Part shown: positions 6,338-16,288 of the stretch, piece after piece
Layout: each line of letters begins with the position of its first letter
Position numbering within the stretch: the first letter of the stretch is position 1
NCBI GenBank assembly: GCA_965366625.1
Contig: CBDUGP010000030.1
Span: 1 to 64,000 of the forward strand
From: JAUIJL01 sp965366625
GTDB lineage: Bacteria; Acidobacteriota; Thermoanaerobaculia; Multivoradales; J023
DNA: 64,000 nucleotides
Direction: 5' to 3'
Position numbers and translations under genes: made by a program
Notes under the pieces: model-generated
Told to the model about the DNA's origin: nothing
The model's database searches: none
Seen by the model: only the letters and a program-made list of their open reading frames with translations

Positions 6338-7630
6338 TTATTGTGATTTACCGAGGTTTGGCAGTGTTTCTGGGGTGGGCGATAGGGAGCCGGCGGGAAG
6401 GTGCTTCACGAGGGTCCTTACCATGGCTTCGGCGATGCTGACCCTTTCATCGTTAGCGCTCCCCTCGTTGATCAAAAAGGTTAAGGTCACCCCATAGGAG
6501 GGTAGGTAGAAAGAATAAGAGGTAAAGGCGTCGGTATTCCCACCGTAGCCGTAAAGCTCTAGATTGCCCCGATCGGTTTTGACGTGCATGCGCATGGTGC
6601 CGAGGCCGTAGCCGTCCCACCAAGTACCGTTTCCGAGTTCGACGGGCACAAAAGTCAGCATGTCGTCGAGCAAATTTTGGGGCAATACGGTTTTGTGGTG
6701 GTAAAGCGCGTCGATCCACAGGGCCATGTCCTCGGCCGTTGAGAGGAAAGCTCCGGCGGTCCAGGAAGAGGTCAAGGAGGCGGTCCGAGGAAGTCCTGTC
6801 ATATTCAGCAAATTTTTACTGCCGAGATAGGCCTGCCAACCGTCGGCCGTCGGGCCTTGAACCACCTCGTAGCCCCCGAAAAAAGTTTCATCTAGATTGT
6901 GTTTTTCAAAGAAAACGCTCCGAAAATGTGGTGAGAGGTCGTATGAATTTAAAAGGCTTTGCAACACAATACCGGCAAGCACAAAGTTGGTATTGGAATA
7001 TTCGTAATCGGTTCCCGGTTTAAAGTTGGGCTTTTTTAAATAGGTTTCGATGATGTATTGAGGGGTCCAGAAACCCCCGTAGTTGGCCGCGACATCGTTC
7101 CAGTAGTCGGAGTTGCTCGTAAATGAATAGATTCCGCTGGTCATGTTGAGGGCTTGGCGTACGGTGGAGCCGTTGGTGGCCACGGCCTCGTGTTCCGCGT
7201 ATTGGGGCAAATAGTCGATTAGCGGGTCGTCTAAGCAAACCGTCTTGGGCTTGCGTTTACCGCAACCTTCAACAAATTGGAGGATCGCTGCAGCGGTGAA
7301 GTTCTTCGTCAGGCTTCCAAGCTCGAAGATCAGATCACTCGTGACGGGTTGATTTCGTTTCTTGTTGGACCACCCAGTTGTGCCTTGCCACATTCCTTGG
7401 TCCGGAATGATGACGGCGGCGGAGACTCCGACCACGCCTTGTGCCGATGTGTCCAGAGTCTTCTGTAGCTCCGCCCCCAAGAGCACCTGGGTTTTAGGGG
7501 CTCCGGAATCGAGACCACGGGTGGTCGTCTTGCATCCGATTGTCAAGATCCCGGTCAGTAGAACAATCAACAAGAGTCTGAAGGTGGACGAGTTTCGCAT
7601 ACCCGGGCGCGCTGTCTTTGGACGGTTCAT
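6338..7630 (-). CDS. S12-family (beta-lactamase-fold) serine hydrolase, probable lipoprotein (430 aa)
   Basis: After the ATG at 7630, residues ~18-32 form a hydrophobic signal segment (FRLLLIVLLTGILTIG) followed by Cys33, so export and lipid attachment are likely, though the -3 residue of the lipobox is not ideal. The S12 motifs are clear: SLTK (Ser106, Lys109) and YSN (211-213). A GYGGNT near the C-terminus stands where HTG/KTG usually lies. Such proteins include class C beta-lactamases, D-aminopeptidases, esterases and the prodrug peptidases of NRPS clusters (ClbP, XcnG types); the latter carry C-terminal membrane helices, absent here. AAAGGA upstream and placement 2 bp after the NRPS stop codon show it is the next cistron. 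A role in self-protection or processing of an exported precursor is inference. An in-frame start at 7684 would lie inside the NRPS gene and is rejected. Confidence 0.85.
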   Translation of the reverse strand: MNRPKTARPGMRNSSTFRLLLIVLLTGILTIGCKTTTRGLDSGAPKTQVLLGAELQKTLDTSAQGVVGVSAAVIIPDQGMWQGTTGWSNKKRNQPVTSDLIFELGSLTKNFTAAAILQFVEGCGKRKPKTVCLDDPLIDYLPQYAEHEAVATNGSTVRQALNMTSGIYSFTSNSDYWNDVAANYGGFWTPQYIIETYLKKPNFKPGTDYEYSNTNFVLAGIVLQSLLNSYDLSPHFRSVFFEKHNLDETFFGGYEVVQGPTADGWQAYLGSKNLLNMTGLPRTASLTSSWTAGAFLSTAEDMALWIDALYHHKTVLPQNLLDDMLTFVPVELGNGTWWDGYGLGTMRMHVKTDRGNLELYGYGGNTDAFTSYSFYLPSYGVTLTFLINEGSANDERVSIAEAMVRTLVKHLPAGSLSPTPETLPNLGKSQ

Positions 7631-7632
7631 CG

Positions 7633-10600
7633 TTATTGTTCCTTTGGGGTAGGTTGAGGTGTTTCGGGCCGCAGAGCACGACACAAAGCGTTCGCCAAAC
7701 GATCGAGACCGGGGGGTTTGAAGATGCTGTAGTGGTCACCGGGTATTTTCACATGGTGAAAAGAGCCCGAGGTGATGCCGGCCAAGGAAGCCATGGAAGC
7801 CGAGATGGGGTTGTCTCGGGCTTCGATGCAGTGCAGGGGGGCCTGCAATCGGTGGTAGAATCGGTATGTTTCTCGAAAAAGGTTGTGGTGGTGATTGATC
7901 AGATTTTCGATGCGTAGGAAATCCTGGCGGCTAAGACCTTCAGCATAAAGCTCTATCGCTTCTTGCCAATAGCCCATCGCGCGAAGCTGGTCGGAAAAGA
8001 GTTCGGACTGAGCATAGGAAACATCGGCCACTCCGAGACCGCCGTCAACCAAAAAAAGGGAAACCTGTTCTCCTTGCTCTTCGAGGCGGGCGGCCGCTTC
8101 AATAGCCAGATTCACACCCATGGAATAGCCGAAGAGGTTATAGGGACCGTTGGCTTGTTGACGCCTAATTTGGCTCGAAAAGTGTTCAGTCAGCTCCGGG
8201 ATGCCGGTGGCGAAGGGCTCATCACGATCGAAGCCGGGAGCTTGTAGGCCATGGCAGGCGACGTCGGTGGGAAGCCGTTGCGCCAGTGGACGATAGAAGG
8301 TAGAGGTGCCGGCCACCGGGGGAAAAAAGAACAGAGAAGCGGCTTCTGGAGCTTGAGGCCTTAAGGGAAACACATAGCTTTGTTCCGAAGTGCGAGCTTC
8401 TGTGAGCGACCGCGCGAGCTCGCCGATTGTTGGATGGAGAAAGATGTCGGTCACACCGAGATCCACACCAAGACCTACACCAAGATTTAAGTCGGTGTGA
8501 GGGGCTAGGTGAGAGACGATCCGCACGGCTAAAATGCTGTGGCCTCCCAGGGCAAAAAAATCGTCGTCCAAGCCGATCGGTGAGCGCTCTAGGACGTGTT
8601 CCCAAGCCGCGGCGATGCGCTTTTCCAGCTCACTCGTCGGGGGGCGATGGCATTGGATCTCAGGGTTGAAGTCCAGCCTGGCTAGGGCTCGATGATCGAC
8701 CTTTCCACTGGATGTCAGGGGCCATGGGTCGACGGGTGTCCAGTGGGTCGGTAACATATAAGAGGGCAGCTCCTCACTTACCAACCGGCGTAAATCGGAG
8801 ACCGAAGTAGAGTTTTCCGGGCAAGAAAAAAATGCCGAGAGCCGGGACCCGTCGACGATCACGGCGGCGTGTTCGATGTCGGGGCTTTTCAATAGAGCGA
8901 TCTCGATCTCCCTCGGCTCGATTCGATATCCGCGGAATTTGATCTGTCGGTCGGCGCGACCCAAGAACTCGATCTCCCCATTGCCGAGCCGCCGGCCGAT
9001 ATCCCCCGTCCGGAACCAGCGCCTACCTTCGTAGGTCGCGAAGCGAAGGCCTTCCGTCTCGTGCCGACCTGCATATCCTTGAGCCACTCCGGGGCCGGCG
9101 ATGCATATTTCCCCTGCGATGCCGTTCGGCACCGGCCGGCTATCCTGCCCGAGCGACTCGCGAAGCTCGATCCGGTAGCCGGGCAAGGGAGTGCCGATGG
9201 GCAAAATCCCACGGCGAGCCGCAGGGGCGGAATAGGTCGCACAGGTGGCGTCCACACAGGTTTCGGTCGGCCCGTAAACGTTGCTGACGCGACAGCTTTC
9301 GAACTCTGGATGGAGATAGAAGCGATGCAGCAGATCGGCAGGAAAGGGCTCGCCGCCGATGATGCAATGACGGAGTGAAAGCCCCTCGAACAGCTCCGGA
9401 GCAGTTTCCAGGAGAATGGCCAATAGACTCGGAGTGCCGTCCATGATGTCGATCTTGCGCTGTTTCAACCAGGGCAACAGGCGTCGCCCGTCTCGCTTCA
9501 TTTCGTCCGGCACGATGTGCAGGGTGTGGCCTCCCAGCAGGGTTGGGAAGATTTGCTGTACGCTGGCGTCGAAGGTGATCTCGGCGAGCAGGGCGACCTG
9601 GAGCGGCTGTCCGTTCATCTGCCCATTTCGGGTGTAGAGATCGAAGATCTGCTGCTCCAAGGCGCGGACCAAATGGACCACCGACCGCCGTAGGATTTGC
9701 ACTCCCTTGGGACGACCCGTGGAGCCGGAGGTGAAGATGACGTAAGCAAGGTCTTCGGGACCTGCTTCGGCCTGTTCGGCAACGGTTAGAAGCGAGTTCG
9801 ATTCGTTGATGAAAGAACCGTCCAAGCCGAAGCTCGGGCCGCTAAAATCGAGATCGGGAGCGATCTCGTCCGCGGTTACCAACGCTCGAGCCCCGGCATC
9901 TTCGAGCATGAGCTTCACGCGCCGCGGCGGCAGGGCCGGGCTGAGAGGTAGGTAAGCTGCACCGGCTTGCAAAACGCCCAGCACACCGATCGCGAGACCG
10001 AAACCTCGGCCCGGCATAAGACCGATCACGTCCCCGGGACCGAAACCGGATCGTCTTAAAGTGGAGCCCAACCTGAAGACCTGGGTCGCCAGCTCGCTAT
10101 AAGTCATCTTGCCGTCCTCAGCTTGAACGGCCAATACGTTAGGTTGTTGCCGGGCTTGACTCATGAATCGCTGGATCAGCTCGTCTCCTCGGTCGGCGGG
10201 TAGCGGATCGAGCGCCGGTCCGTCGGCCATTTCGTGCAGCTTCCCTTGCTCCGCTCGGGTCAAGAGCTGCAAGCTCCACAGGGGGCGATGCTCATCGTTC
10301 AGCACCTGTTGGGCCAGCCGTTCGAAATGTCCGGGAATCGTTCCGACCTGCGAGGCTGGATAACGGGTACCGTCGAACGTCATAATCAAATCGATCCCAC
10401 CGTCCGGGCCGTCGGGCAGAACCGTTAGCTGAAAGGGGTATTCGGTTTCTTCCTGAACATTCACCTCGTCGATGCGAAATCCCGCCGCCCCATTGGAATC
10501 GTTGTTCCCTTCTCCGGGATAGTTTTCAAAAACCATCAAATGATCCAAGAGTTCTCTTTGGAGGGGCGATTCTGCCTGGATCGAGGAAAGGGAGTGGTAG

Positions 10601-13600
10601 TGGAAGGGCTCGGCCGCCAACGCATCCTTTTGCATCTGGGCCGATAGGTCGGCGAAGCTGGTTTGAGCGGAGCAGCGAAGGCGCACCGGTACCGCATTGA
10701 TGAAGAGACCGACCATAGTTTCGATACCGGCCAGCGAGGCGGGGCGGCCGGAAACCGTGGCGGCAAAAACCACATCATGGGATCCGTTGTACCTGGCGAG
10801 CAACACCCCCCAGAGCGTTTGAAAAATGATATTCAACGTGCATCGGAGGCGAGTCGCTAAGGCGCGCAGATTTGCCGCCGATTCCGCGGACATGCGATAG
10901 CGGATGTATTCGGTGTGTGCCTTGACGGAAGTGTCGATTCCAGTATCTCGAAAGGGAGCTTTAGCCGGTTGCTCCAATCCTTCGAGATATTGTTTCCAGT
11001 AGTTTTGGGCGGCAGCTTTGTCTTGGCGCTCCAACCACTGGATGTAGTGACGATATGGACGGGTGGGGGGCAGGTCGGGTGATTCGCCGTTCAAAAGAGC
11101 CACGTAAATATGCATCAGCTCGTCGCGTAGGATCGGCAGGCACCAACCGTCCATCAGGATGTGGTGCTGGGACCAAACACAGCGATAGATCTCGTCCTCG
11201 AAGCGGAAAACAGCCACCCGAAGCAAGACGTCCTCGGCCAGGTCGAAACCTCTCATCTTGTCCCGACGCAAATACTCCTCGAGGTGGCCGTGCCGCAAGC
11301 CGGGGGAGAGCTTGCGCAGATCGCGTTCGACAAATTCCACCCGCCGCGCTTTGAGCAGGATTTGCACCGGCCGGGCGGTTTTGTGGGCACTGAAGGCGGT
11401 TCGCAGCGCGCCGTGCCGCTCGAACAGTAGGCTCCAGCTCTTCTCGAAGACGGCCGGTTTAAGGCTGCCCTCGATCCGAAAGGTCATCTGCTCAAAGTAG
11501 GCGTTGGATTTTTCCTCGTAGAGGGCGTGAAAGAGCATGCCCTCTTGCATCGGGGAGAGGGGGTAGACGTCCTCGATTTGCTGTTTATCTTTCCAAAGGA
11601 AGTTCAGCTCGCCCGAGCTGAGATCGGAATAGGTGAGATCCGTTGGAGTGAGTTCCGAGCTTTCGCAGGCGACACAATGCTCGATGAGCAGGTTGATTTC
11701 CCGGTCATAGCAAAGCAAGAGTTTGCTCGCCTGGTTTTCCGTAAATCGGGCCGGACCGTAGTGAATCGTCAGGGCCAGCACACCGTTCTGAATCCACGCG
11801 ACAATACCTAGGGGAAACGGCCGCGCGGCTTTGGGATGGATAGAGGGACCGGGGTGGTCTTCTATCTTCCAATCCAAACCATCTCCCGTATCCTGACAGT
11901 GGGCAGGTCCTGAATCGAAGTGCCCCGAATCGAGGTGCCCCGAATCGAGGTGGCCCAAGTAGTTGAAGTTGATTTCCGGGCGGAGAAAAAAGGTTTCTCC
12001 GGGGGATGGGCCACCGGTTTCGGAAAAACGGAGCGGGCCGTAACCGAGGCCTCCACCCGGAACACGGCGTAAATTTTCTTTCGTTGCTTTGAGCTGCAAA
12101 CCGGGATCGTCACCGCTGAAGTCTCCGAGCACGACAGGAAACATGGACGTGAGCCATCCCACCGTGCGGCTGAGGTCCATCTCTAGATCGGCCCACGGCT
12201 CTCGGCCGTGTCCTTCCAGCATCACTGGCACTCTGTCGAGCCCACCCCATGAGTGAAAGGCTCGACCCAGTGCGGTGAGCAAGAGTTCGTCGACTCGGGT
12301 GTTATAGGCCGAGCCGGCCTCGTTGAGAAGCTGGGATGTCTTTTCGCGGTCGAGGGAGAGCGCCATTTGACGGCTTTGGCCGAAGAGATCTACACCCTTG
12401 CGGTCTGAGCCGGGAAGTGGGTCCCAGGGCAGGCCGTCCAGTCGGCGCCAATAGTCCCTTTCCGCAGCAAGCTCCGAGCCCGCATCTGATGCCTTGAGGG
12501 CCTCCCTCTTTCGTTCCAGCGCCTGTGCCCAATGGCTCACGGAATCGGTTTTGCTCGGCAGGGCGGCGGAGCCGTGCTCCGAGAATTGCCGATAGGCCGA
12601 CGCCAGATCCTCTAACAAAATGCGCCACGAAACCGCGTCCACTACCAGATGGTGGGTTGTTAAGAAGAACCGATCTTTGTCGGGCAGCCGCACAAGTGTG
12701 CATTTCATCAACGGGCCGGTGCGCAAGTCGAAACGACCCTGTAGGTCTGCCATCCGCGTCGCCACCACCTCGGCATCTTGTTCGGCGGCTCGGTCACCTC
12801 TCAAGTCGAGAATTTGGAATGGGTTGTCATGCAAGACCGGTTTGATGAATCCCTCGGGCGGCGTGTCTCGGGACTCGGAGGGCGTTGGGATGGTGAGACG
12901 AAGACCGTCGTGATGGCGCACCAGAAGCTCAAAGGATCGTTTCAAAGCCACCTCGTCGAATCGCCGCACCGACGATAGGGCCATCGACATGTTGAAGTGG
13001 TGGGAAAGGTCACCAAATGTTTCGAGCATCCAATGCTGGATCGGAGTCAATGGGGTGTTGCCGACGATGGGTTTTTGATCGATGCGGCGTCGAGCGGGGC
13101 GCGCAACCTGGGCCTGCTCGCTGAGGGTCGGATGGGTGATGATGTCCCGCACTCCGAGCTCATATCCGGCGGATCGTAGGCGTGACGAGATCTGGATGGC
13201 ACGGATCGAGTCGCCACCGAGCGCGAAATAGTGGCTCTCGGTGCCCACGGATTCGACCCCTAAGACGTCTTGCCAGATCTCGGCGATCTCGGATTCCAGG
13301 GCGTTGCGGGGTGGTTGCGCGACGGTGTTTTCGGCGGGGCGTAAGGGCTCGGGCAGACGCTTGCGATCTACTTTGCCCAATGGGGTTCGGGGCAAGGAGT
13401 CCACGGGTATCCACACCGAAGGGATCATGTAATCGGGCAAGCTTCGGGCGAGGAAGCTTCGCAACTCGGCCTCGTCTGGAGGAGCCTGTCCATGGATCTC
13501 GAGCCAAACGACCAGTTCGTCGGCTCCGTTTCGCACATGCGGGGCCGCCACGGCTTCCACCACGGCTTCCACCACCTCCGGATGATTCCGTAGGGTGGCT

Positions 13601-16224
13601 TCGATTTCTCCGGTTTCAATGCGAAAGCCGCGAATCTTGACCTGACCGTCGACGCGCCCCAAATATTCGAGGCTTCCATCCTCGATCCATCTAACCCGAT
13701 CTCCCGTGCGATACAGCCGGCCCCCCGGAACCAAGGGACTTACGATGAAACGCTCGGTGGTCAAGGCCGGCGCGGTCCAATAACCGAGGGCGAGTCCCGC
13801 TCCTCCCAAATAGAGTTCGCCGGTCACTCCCACGGGTACAGGTTGCATCTTTGGGTCGAGCACGTGCAGGTGGGTGCCGTCGATGGGACGGCCGATGAGG
13901 ACTCTTTCGTCGCCGCCGAGGCAACGATGGGTCGTGGCCACCACGCAAGCCTCCGTCGGACCGTATTCGTTGAAGAGCCCAACGTCCGGTGCCGTTTGGA
14001 AATGCCTGCGGAGGACCGCCGGCGGTAGGGCTTCACCCCCGAGGATGACCGTTCGCAATCGACGAATCTGTTGCGGAATCTCTTCCAGCAGCTGGCGATA
14101 AAAGGCCGGCACCAGGGCGATGCGGGTCACTGACCAACGGTCCATGAGCTGTGCGAGTTGGGGGGGCTCTATACGTTCGGAAGCCCGCGGCAGGCAGAGA
14201 GCTGCGCCGGCGGTGAGGCACGAAAACGCGTCGGCCATGAAGGCGTCGAAGGTGAACGACACCATGGCGAGCAATCGGTCGTCGCGCTCCAGGCTGTGGA
14301 AAGCACATCTCCAGCGGGCGGTATTGAGCAAGGCGCCATGGGAGACAACGACGCCCTTTGGCGTGCCGGTCGACCCGGAGGTGAAGAGCACGTAGGCCGG
14401 ATCGTCTTCGCCGAGCTCTGGAAGGGGACTCGGCCGACCATCGGGGGGTGTGGCGTCGAGGGCAGAAAGGTCGACTCGACGGTGTGGACCCTTAAAAAAG
14501 TCGAAACGAGGGCCCGACTGAGGATCGGTGACGAGCAAAGCGATGGGATGGCCCGTTAAGACCTTCAATCTTTCTTCTGGCAGACCGGGGTCGATGGGCA
14601 TGAAGGCAGCCCCGGCCCTCAGGATTCCGATCAAGATTGGAATCAGATCCAAGGACGGGCTCAGGCCCACGGCGACCACGTCACCCCTGTGGATGCCGTT
14701 GTCATTCACCAAGAAGCGGGCCAAGGCCTCGGAGCGGAGCGCCAATTCCCGGTAAGAGAGTTCGCCGCCGCGGGCGAAAATCGCCGGTGAGTCGGGCTGG
14801 CCTGTCCAGGTTTCGGCAATCGTAGCCAGCACGGATTTCGAGCCGAGGGGCCGGGGCGACACCGGGCCTCCGTGATCCAATCGATGTTGCCATCGGCACT
14901 CTTCCGGCGAGCGGAAGCTCACGGTATCGAGCTGAATCTCGTTGTTGTCGAGCACCCGGCGAATCAGATGCTCGAAATGCTCGCAGCACCGAGCCATGCT
15001 GCGGCTGTCGTAGCGCGCGGGGTTGTAGTTGAGCTTGTAGCGCAGCTCCGGGCCTGGCATGACCACGAGGCCGTAGTCGTAGTGGGTTTGCTCAAAGACC
15101 CGAATTCCGTCGATCTCAAAGTCGGCACCCGTTGAGCGGCCTTCGGAGGTGGGGTAATTCTCGAAGGCCATGACGCTGTCGAAGAGATCCTGGGGGCAAA
15201 GGCGCTGCAGCTCGCTCAGGGGAAGATGTTGATGTGGACGGCATTCCACGGCCTTTCGATGGGCTTCGATCAGCAATTGGTGAAAACCCATGCCGGGGCG
15301 CCGGTGCAATCGCACCGGCACGGCGTTGAGAAAGAGGCCGACCATGCGCTCGATGCCGGGCACATCGGCTTCCCGTCCGGAGACCGTCGCCCCAAAGACC
15401 ACGTCCCGGGTGTTGTTGTAACGGCCCAACAGAGTTCCCCACAAACATTGGATCACCGTATTGAGTGTCACTCGGTGGCGGCGAGCCAGCCGTTCGAGAT
15501 CGGAGCTGGTCGAGACATTCAACGTTCCGGTTAGGTCGCGGAAGCACGATTCTTCGACCTGGACGGGACTCGACCAGGGTAGGCTGACGGGATTCCCCAA
15601 ATCCGCCAAGTAATTTGCCCACCAAGCCTTCGAGAGCTCCGCGTCTTGCTCGCCTAACCAGCGCACGTAGTGGGAAAAGGGCACGGGTGCCGGTAAGTGA
15701 GGAGACCGGTCGGCGAGCTTGGCGCCATAGATCTCCATCAGCTCCCCTTGCAGGATGCCCAGGCTCCAACCGTCGAGAATGATGTGATGGAAGCTCCAAA
15801 CCACCTCGTAACTTTGGTCGCCCACCCGAAAAACCGCCAGCCGCATCAGCACATCCCGGCTCAAATCAAAGAGACGAGCCCGGTCCTGTTGGCGGAACAT
15901 CTGGAGGTAGGCCTCTCGCTCGGGCTCTTCCCGGTGTCGAAGGTCCTCGAAGCGGAAAGGAACGCGCCGATTCTTGAGCACGATCTGTAGAGGGCGAGGT
16001 GCGTTTCGGTGGGCAAAAAGGGTGCGCAGAATAGAATGCCGATCGAGCAGCACGTTCCAACTGTGCTCGAAGGTTTTGATCTCGAGGCGGCCCACGATGC
16101 GAAATGAGAACTGGGTGAAATAGGCCGGGCTTTCAGGTTCGAAGAGCTGCTGGAAGAGCATTCCTTCTTGCATCGGGGTCAAGGGATAGATATTTGCAAT
16201 ATCTTTTTTTGCCACGCCGGTCAT
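7633..16224 (-). CDS. Terminal NRPS: C-A-PCP-E-C-A-PCP-TE (2863 aa)
   Basis: Domains by approximate residue: C (~10-440, HHIILDG at 147; D-type donor motif YPLTPMQEGMLF), A (~480-940), PCP (GGDSI, 1005), E (~1045-1480, HHLVVDA at 1193 and EGHGRE), C (~1510-1950, HHILMDG at 1688, again YPLSPMQEGMLF), A (~2000-2480), PCP (GGHSI, 2560), TE (~2610-2860: GYSMG, LVDGG, GDHYS). Codes read by eye with GrsA numbering are DAAAIGEVVK for A1 (no assignment) and DAQDIGVVDK for A2, one position from the known Gln code DAQDLGVVDK. Both C domains follow E domains, matching their D-donor motifs. The protein adds a D-residue and then Gln, and releases the product. The start is set at 16224: GGGAGG lies six bases upstream. 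A longer frame from 16356 would overlap the previous gene with a repetitive MPRVS extension. Confidence 0.93.
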   Translation of the reverse strand: MTGVAKKDIANIYPLTPMQEGMLFQQLFEPESPAYFTQFSFRIVGRLEIKTFEHSWNVLLDRHSILRTLFAHRNAPRPLQIVLKNRRVPFRFEDLRHREEPEREAYLQMFRQQDRARLFDLSRDVLMRLAVFRVGDQSYEVVWSFHHIILDGWSLGILQGELMEIYGAKLADRSPHLPAPVPFSHYVRWLGEQDAELSKAWWANYLADLGNPVSLPWSSPVQVEESCFRDLTGTLNVSTSSDLERLARRHRVTLNTVIQCLWGTLLGRYNNTRDVVFGATVSGREADVPGIERMVGLFLNAVPVRLHRRPGMGFHQLLIEAHRKAVECRPHQHLPLSELQRLCPQDLFDSVMAFENYPTSEGRSTGADFEIDGIRVFEQTHYDYGLVVMPGPELRYKLNYNPARYDSRSMARCCEHFEHLIRRVLDNNEIQLDTVSFRSPEECRWQHRLDHGGPVSPRPLGSKSVLATIAETWTGQPDSPAIFARGGELSYRELALRSEALARFLVNDNGIHRGDVVAVGLSPSLDLIPILIGILRAGAAFMPIDPGLPEERLKVLTGHPIALLVTDPQSGPRFDFFKGPHRRVDLSALDATPPDGRPSPLPELGEDDPAYVLFTSGSTGTPKGVVVSHGALLNTARWRCAFHSLERDDRLLAMVSFTFDAFMADAFSCLTAGAALCLPRASERIEPPQLAQLMDRWSVTRIALVPAFYRQLLEEIPQQIRRLRTVILGGEALPPAVLRRHFQTAPDVGLFNEYGPTEACVVATTHRCLGGDERVLIGRPIDGTHLHVLDPKMQPVPVGVTGELYLGGAGLALGYWTAPALTTERFIVSPLVPGGRLYRTGDRVRWIEDGSLEYLGRVDGQVKIRGFRIETGEIEATLRNHPEVVEAVVEAVAAPHVRNGADELVVWLEIHGQAPPDEAELRSFLARSLPDYMIPSVWIPVDSLPRTPLGKVDRKRLPEPLRPAENTVAQPPRNALESEIAEIWQDVLGVESVGTESHYFALGGDSIRAIQISSRLRSAGYELGVRDIITHPTLSEQAQVARPARRRIDQKPIVGNTPLTPIQHWMLETFGDLSHHFNMSMALSSVRRFDEVALKRSFELLVRHHDGLRLTIPTPSESRDTPPEGFIKPVLHDNPFQILDLRGDRAAEQDAEVVATRMADLQGRFDLRTGPLMKCTLVRLPDKDRFFLTTHHLVVDAVSWRILLEDLASAYRQFSEHGSAALPSKTDSVSHWAQALERKREALKASDAGSELAAERDYWRRLDGLPWDPLPGSDRKGVDLFGQSRQMALSLDREKTSQLLNEAGSAYNTRVDELLLTALGRAFHSWGGLDRVPVMLEGHGREPWADLEMDLSRTVGWLTSMFPVVLGDFSGDDPGLQLKATKENLRRVPGGGLGYGPLRFSETGGPSPGETFFLRPEINFNYLGHLDSGHLDSGHFDSGPAHCQDTGDGLDWKIEDHPGPSIHPKAARPFPLGIVAWIQNGVLALTIHYGPARFTENQASKLLLCYDREINLLIEHCVACESSELTPTDLTYSDLSSGELNFLWKDKQQIEDVYPLSPMQEGMLFHALYEEKSNAYFEQMTFRIEGSLKPAVFEKSWSLLFERHGALRTAFSAHKTARPVQILLKARRVEFVERDLRKLSPGLRHGHLEEYLRRDKMRGFDLAEDVLLRVAVFRFEDEIYRCVWSQHHILMDGWCLPILRDELMHIYVALLNGESPDLPPTRPYRHYIQWLERQDKAAAQNYWKQYLEGLEQPAKAPFRDTGIDTSVKAHTEYIRYRMSAESAANLRALATRLRCTLNIIFQTLWGVLLARYNGSHDVVFAATVSGRPASLAGIETMVGLFINAVPVRLRCSAQTSFADLSAQMQKDALAAEPFHYHSLSSIQAESPLQRELLDHLMVFENYPGEGNNDSNGAAGFRIDEVNVQEETEYPFQLTVLPDGPDGGIDLIMTFDGTRYPASQVGTIPGHFERLAQQVLNDEHRPLWSLQLLTRAEQGKLHEMADGPALDPLPADRGDELIQRFMSQARQQPNVLAVQAEDGKMTYSELATQVFRLGSTLRRSGFGPGDVIGLMPGRGFGLAIGVLGVLQAGAAYLPLSPALPPRRVKLMLEDAGARALVTADEIAPDLDFSGPSFGLDGSFINESNSLLTVAEQAEAGPEDLAYVIFTSGSTGRPKGVQILRRSVVHLVRALEQQIFDLYTRNGQMNGQPLQVALLAEITFDASVQQIFPTLLGGHTLHIVPDEMKRDGRRLLPWLKQRKIDIMDGTPSLLAILLETAPELFEGLSLRHCIIGGEPFPADLLHRFYLHPEFESCRVSNVYGPTETCVDATCATYSAPAARRGILPIGTPLPGYRIELRESLGQDSRPVPNGIAGEICIAGPGVAQGYAGRHETEGLRFATYEGRRWFRTGDIGRRLGNGEIEFLGRADRQIKFRGYRIEPREIEIALLKSPDIEHAAVIVDGSRLSAFFSCPENSTSVSDLRRLVSEELPSYMLPTHWTPVDPWPLTSSGKVDHRALARLDFNPEIQCHRPPTSELEKRIAAAWEHVLERSPIGLDDDFFALGGHSILAVRIVSHLAPHTDLNLGVGLGVDLGVTDIFLHPTIGELARSLTEARTSEQSYVFPLRPQAPEAASLFFFPPVAGTSTFYRPLAQRLPTDVACHGLQAPGFDRDEPFATGIPELTEHFSSQIRRQQANGPYNLFGYSMGVNLAIEAAARLEEQGEQVSLFLVDGGLGVADVSYAQSELFSDQLRAMGYWQEAIELYAEGLSRQDFLRIENLINHHHNLFRETYRFYHRLQAPLHCIEARDNPISASMASLAGITSGSFHHVKIPGDHYSIFKPPGLDRLANALCRALRPETPQPTPKEQ
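11912..11956 (-). repeat. Three 15-bp tandem units inside the terminal NRPS
   Basis: Three near-identical 15-bp units (GAATCGARGTGCCCC) at 11912, 11927 and 11942 encode HLDSG-HLDSG-HFDSG late in the first E domain, just after the conserved NFNYLG motif. The unit is five codons, so the frame is kept. Confidence 0.85.
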
Positions 16225-16288
16225 CGGCTGCCTCCCGAAGCTTGTGGGCTCAGACCTTTCAGGTCCGACGGATTGGGGTTCGACATGC

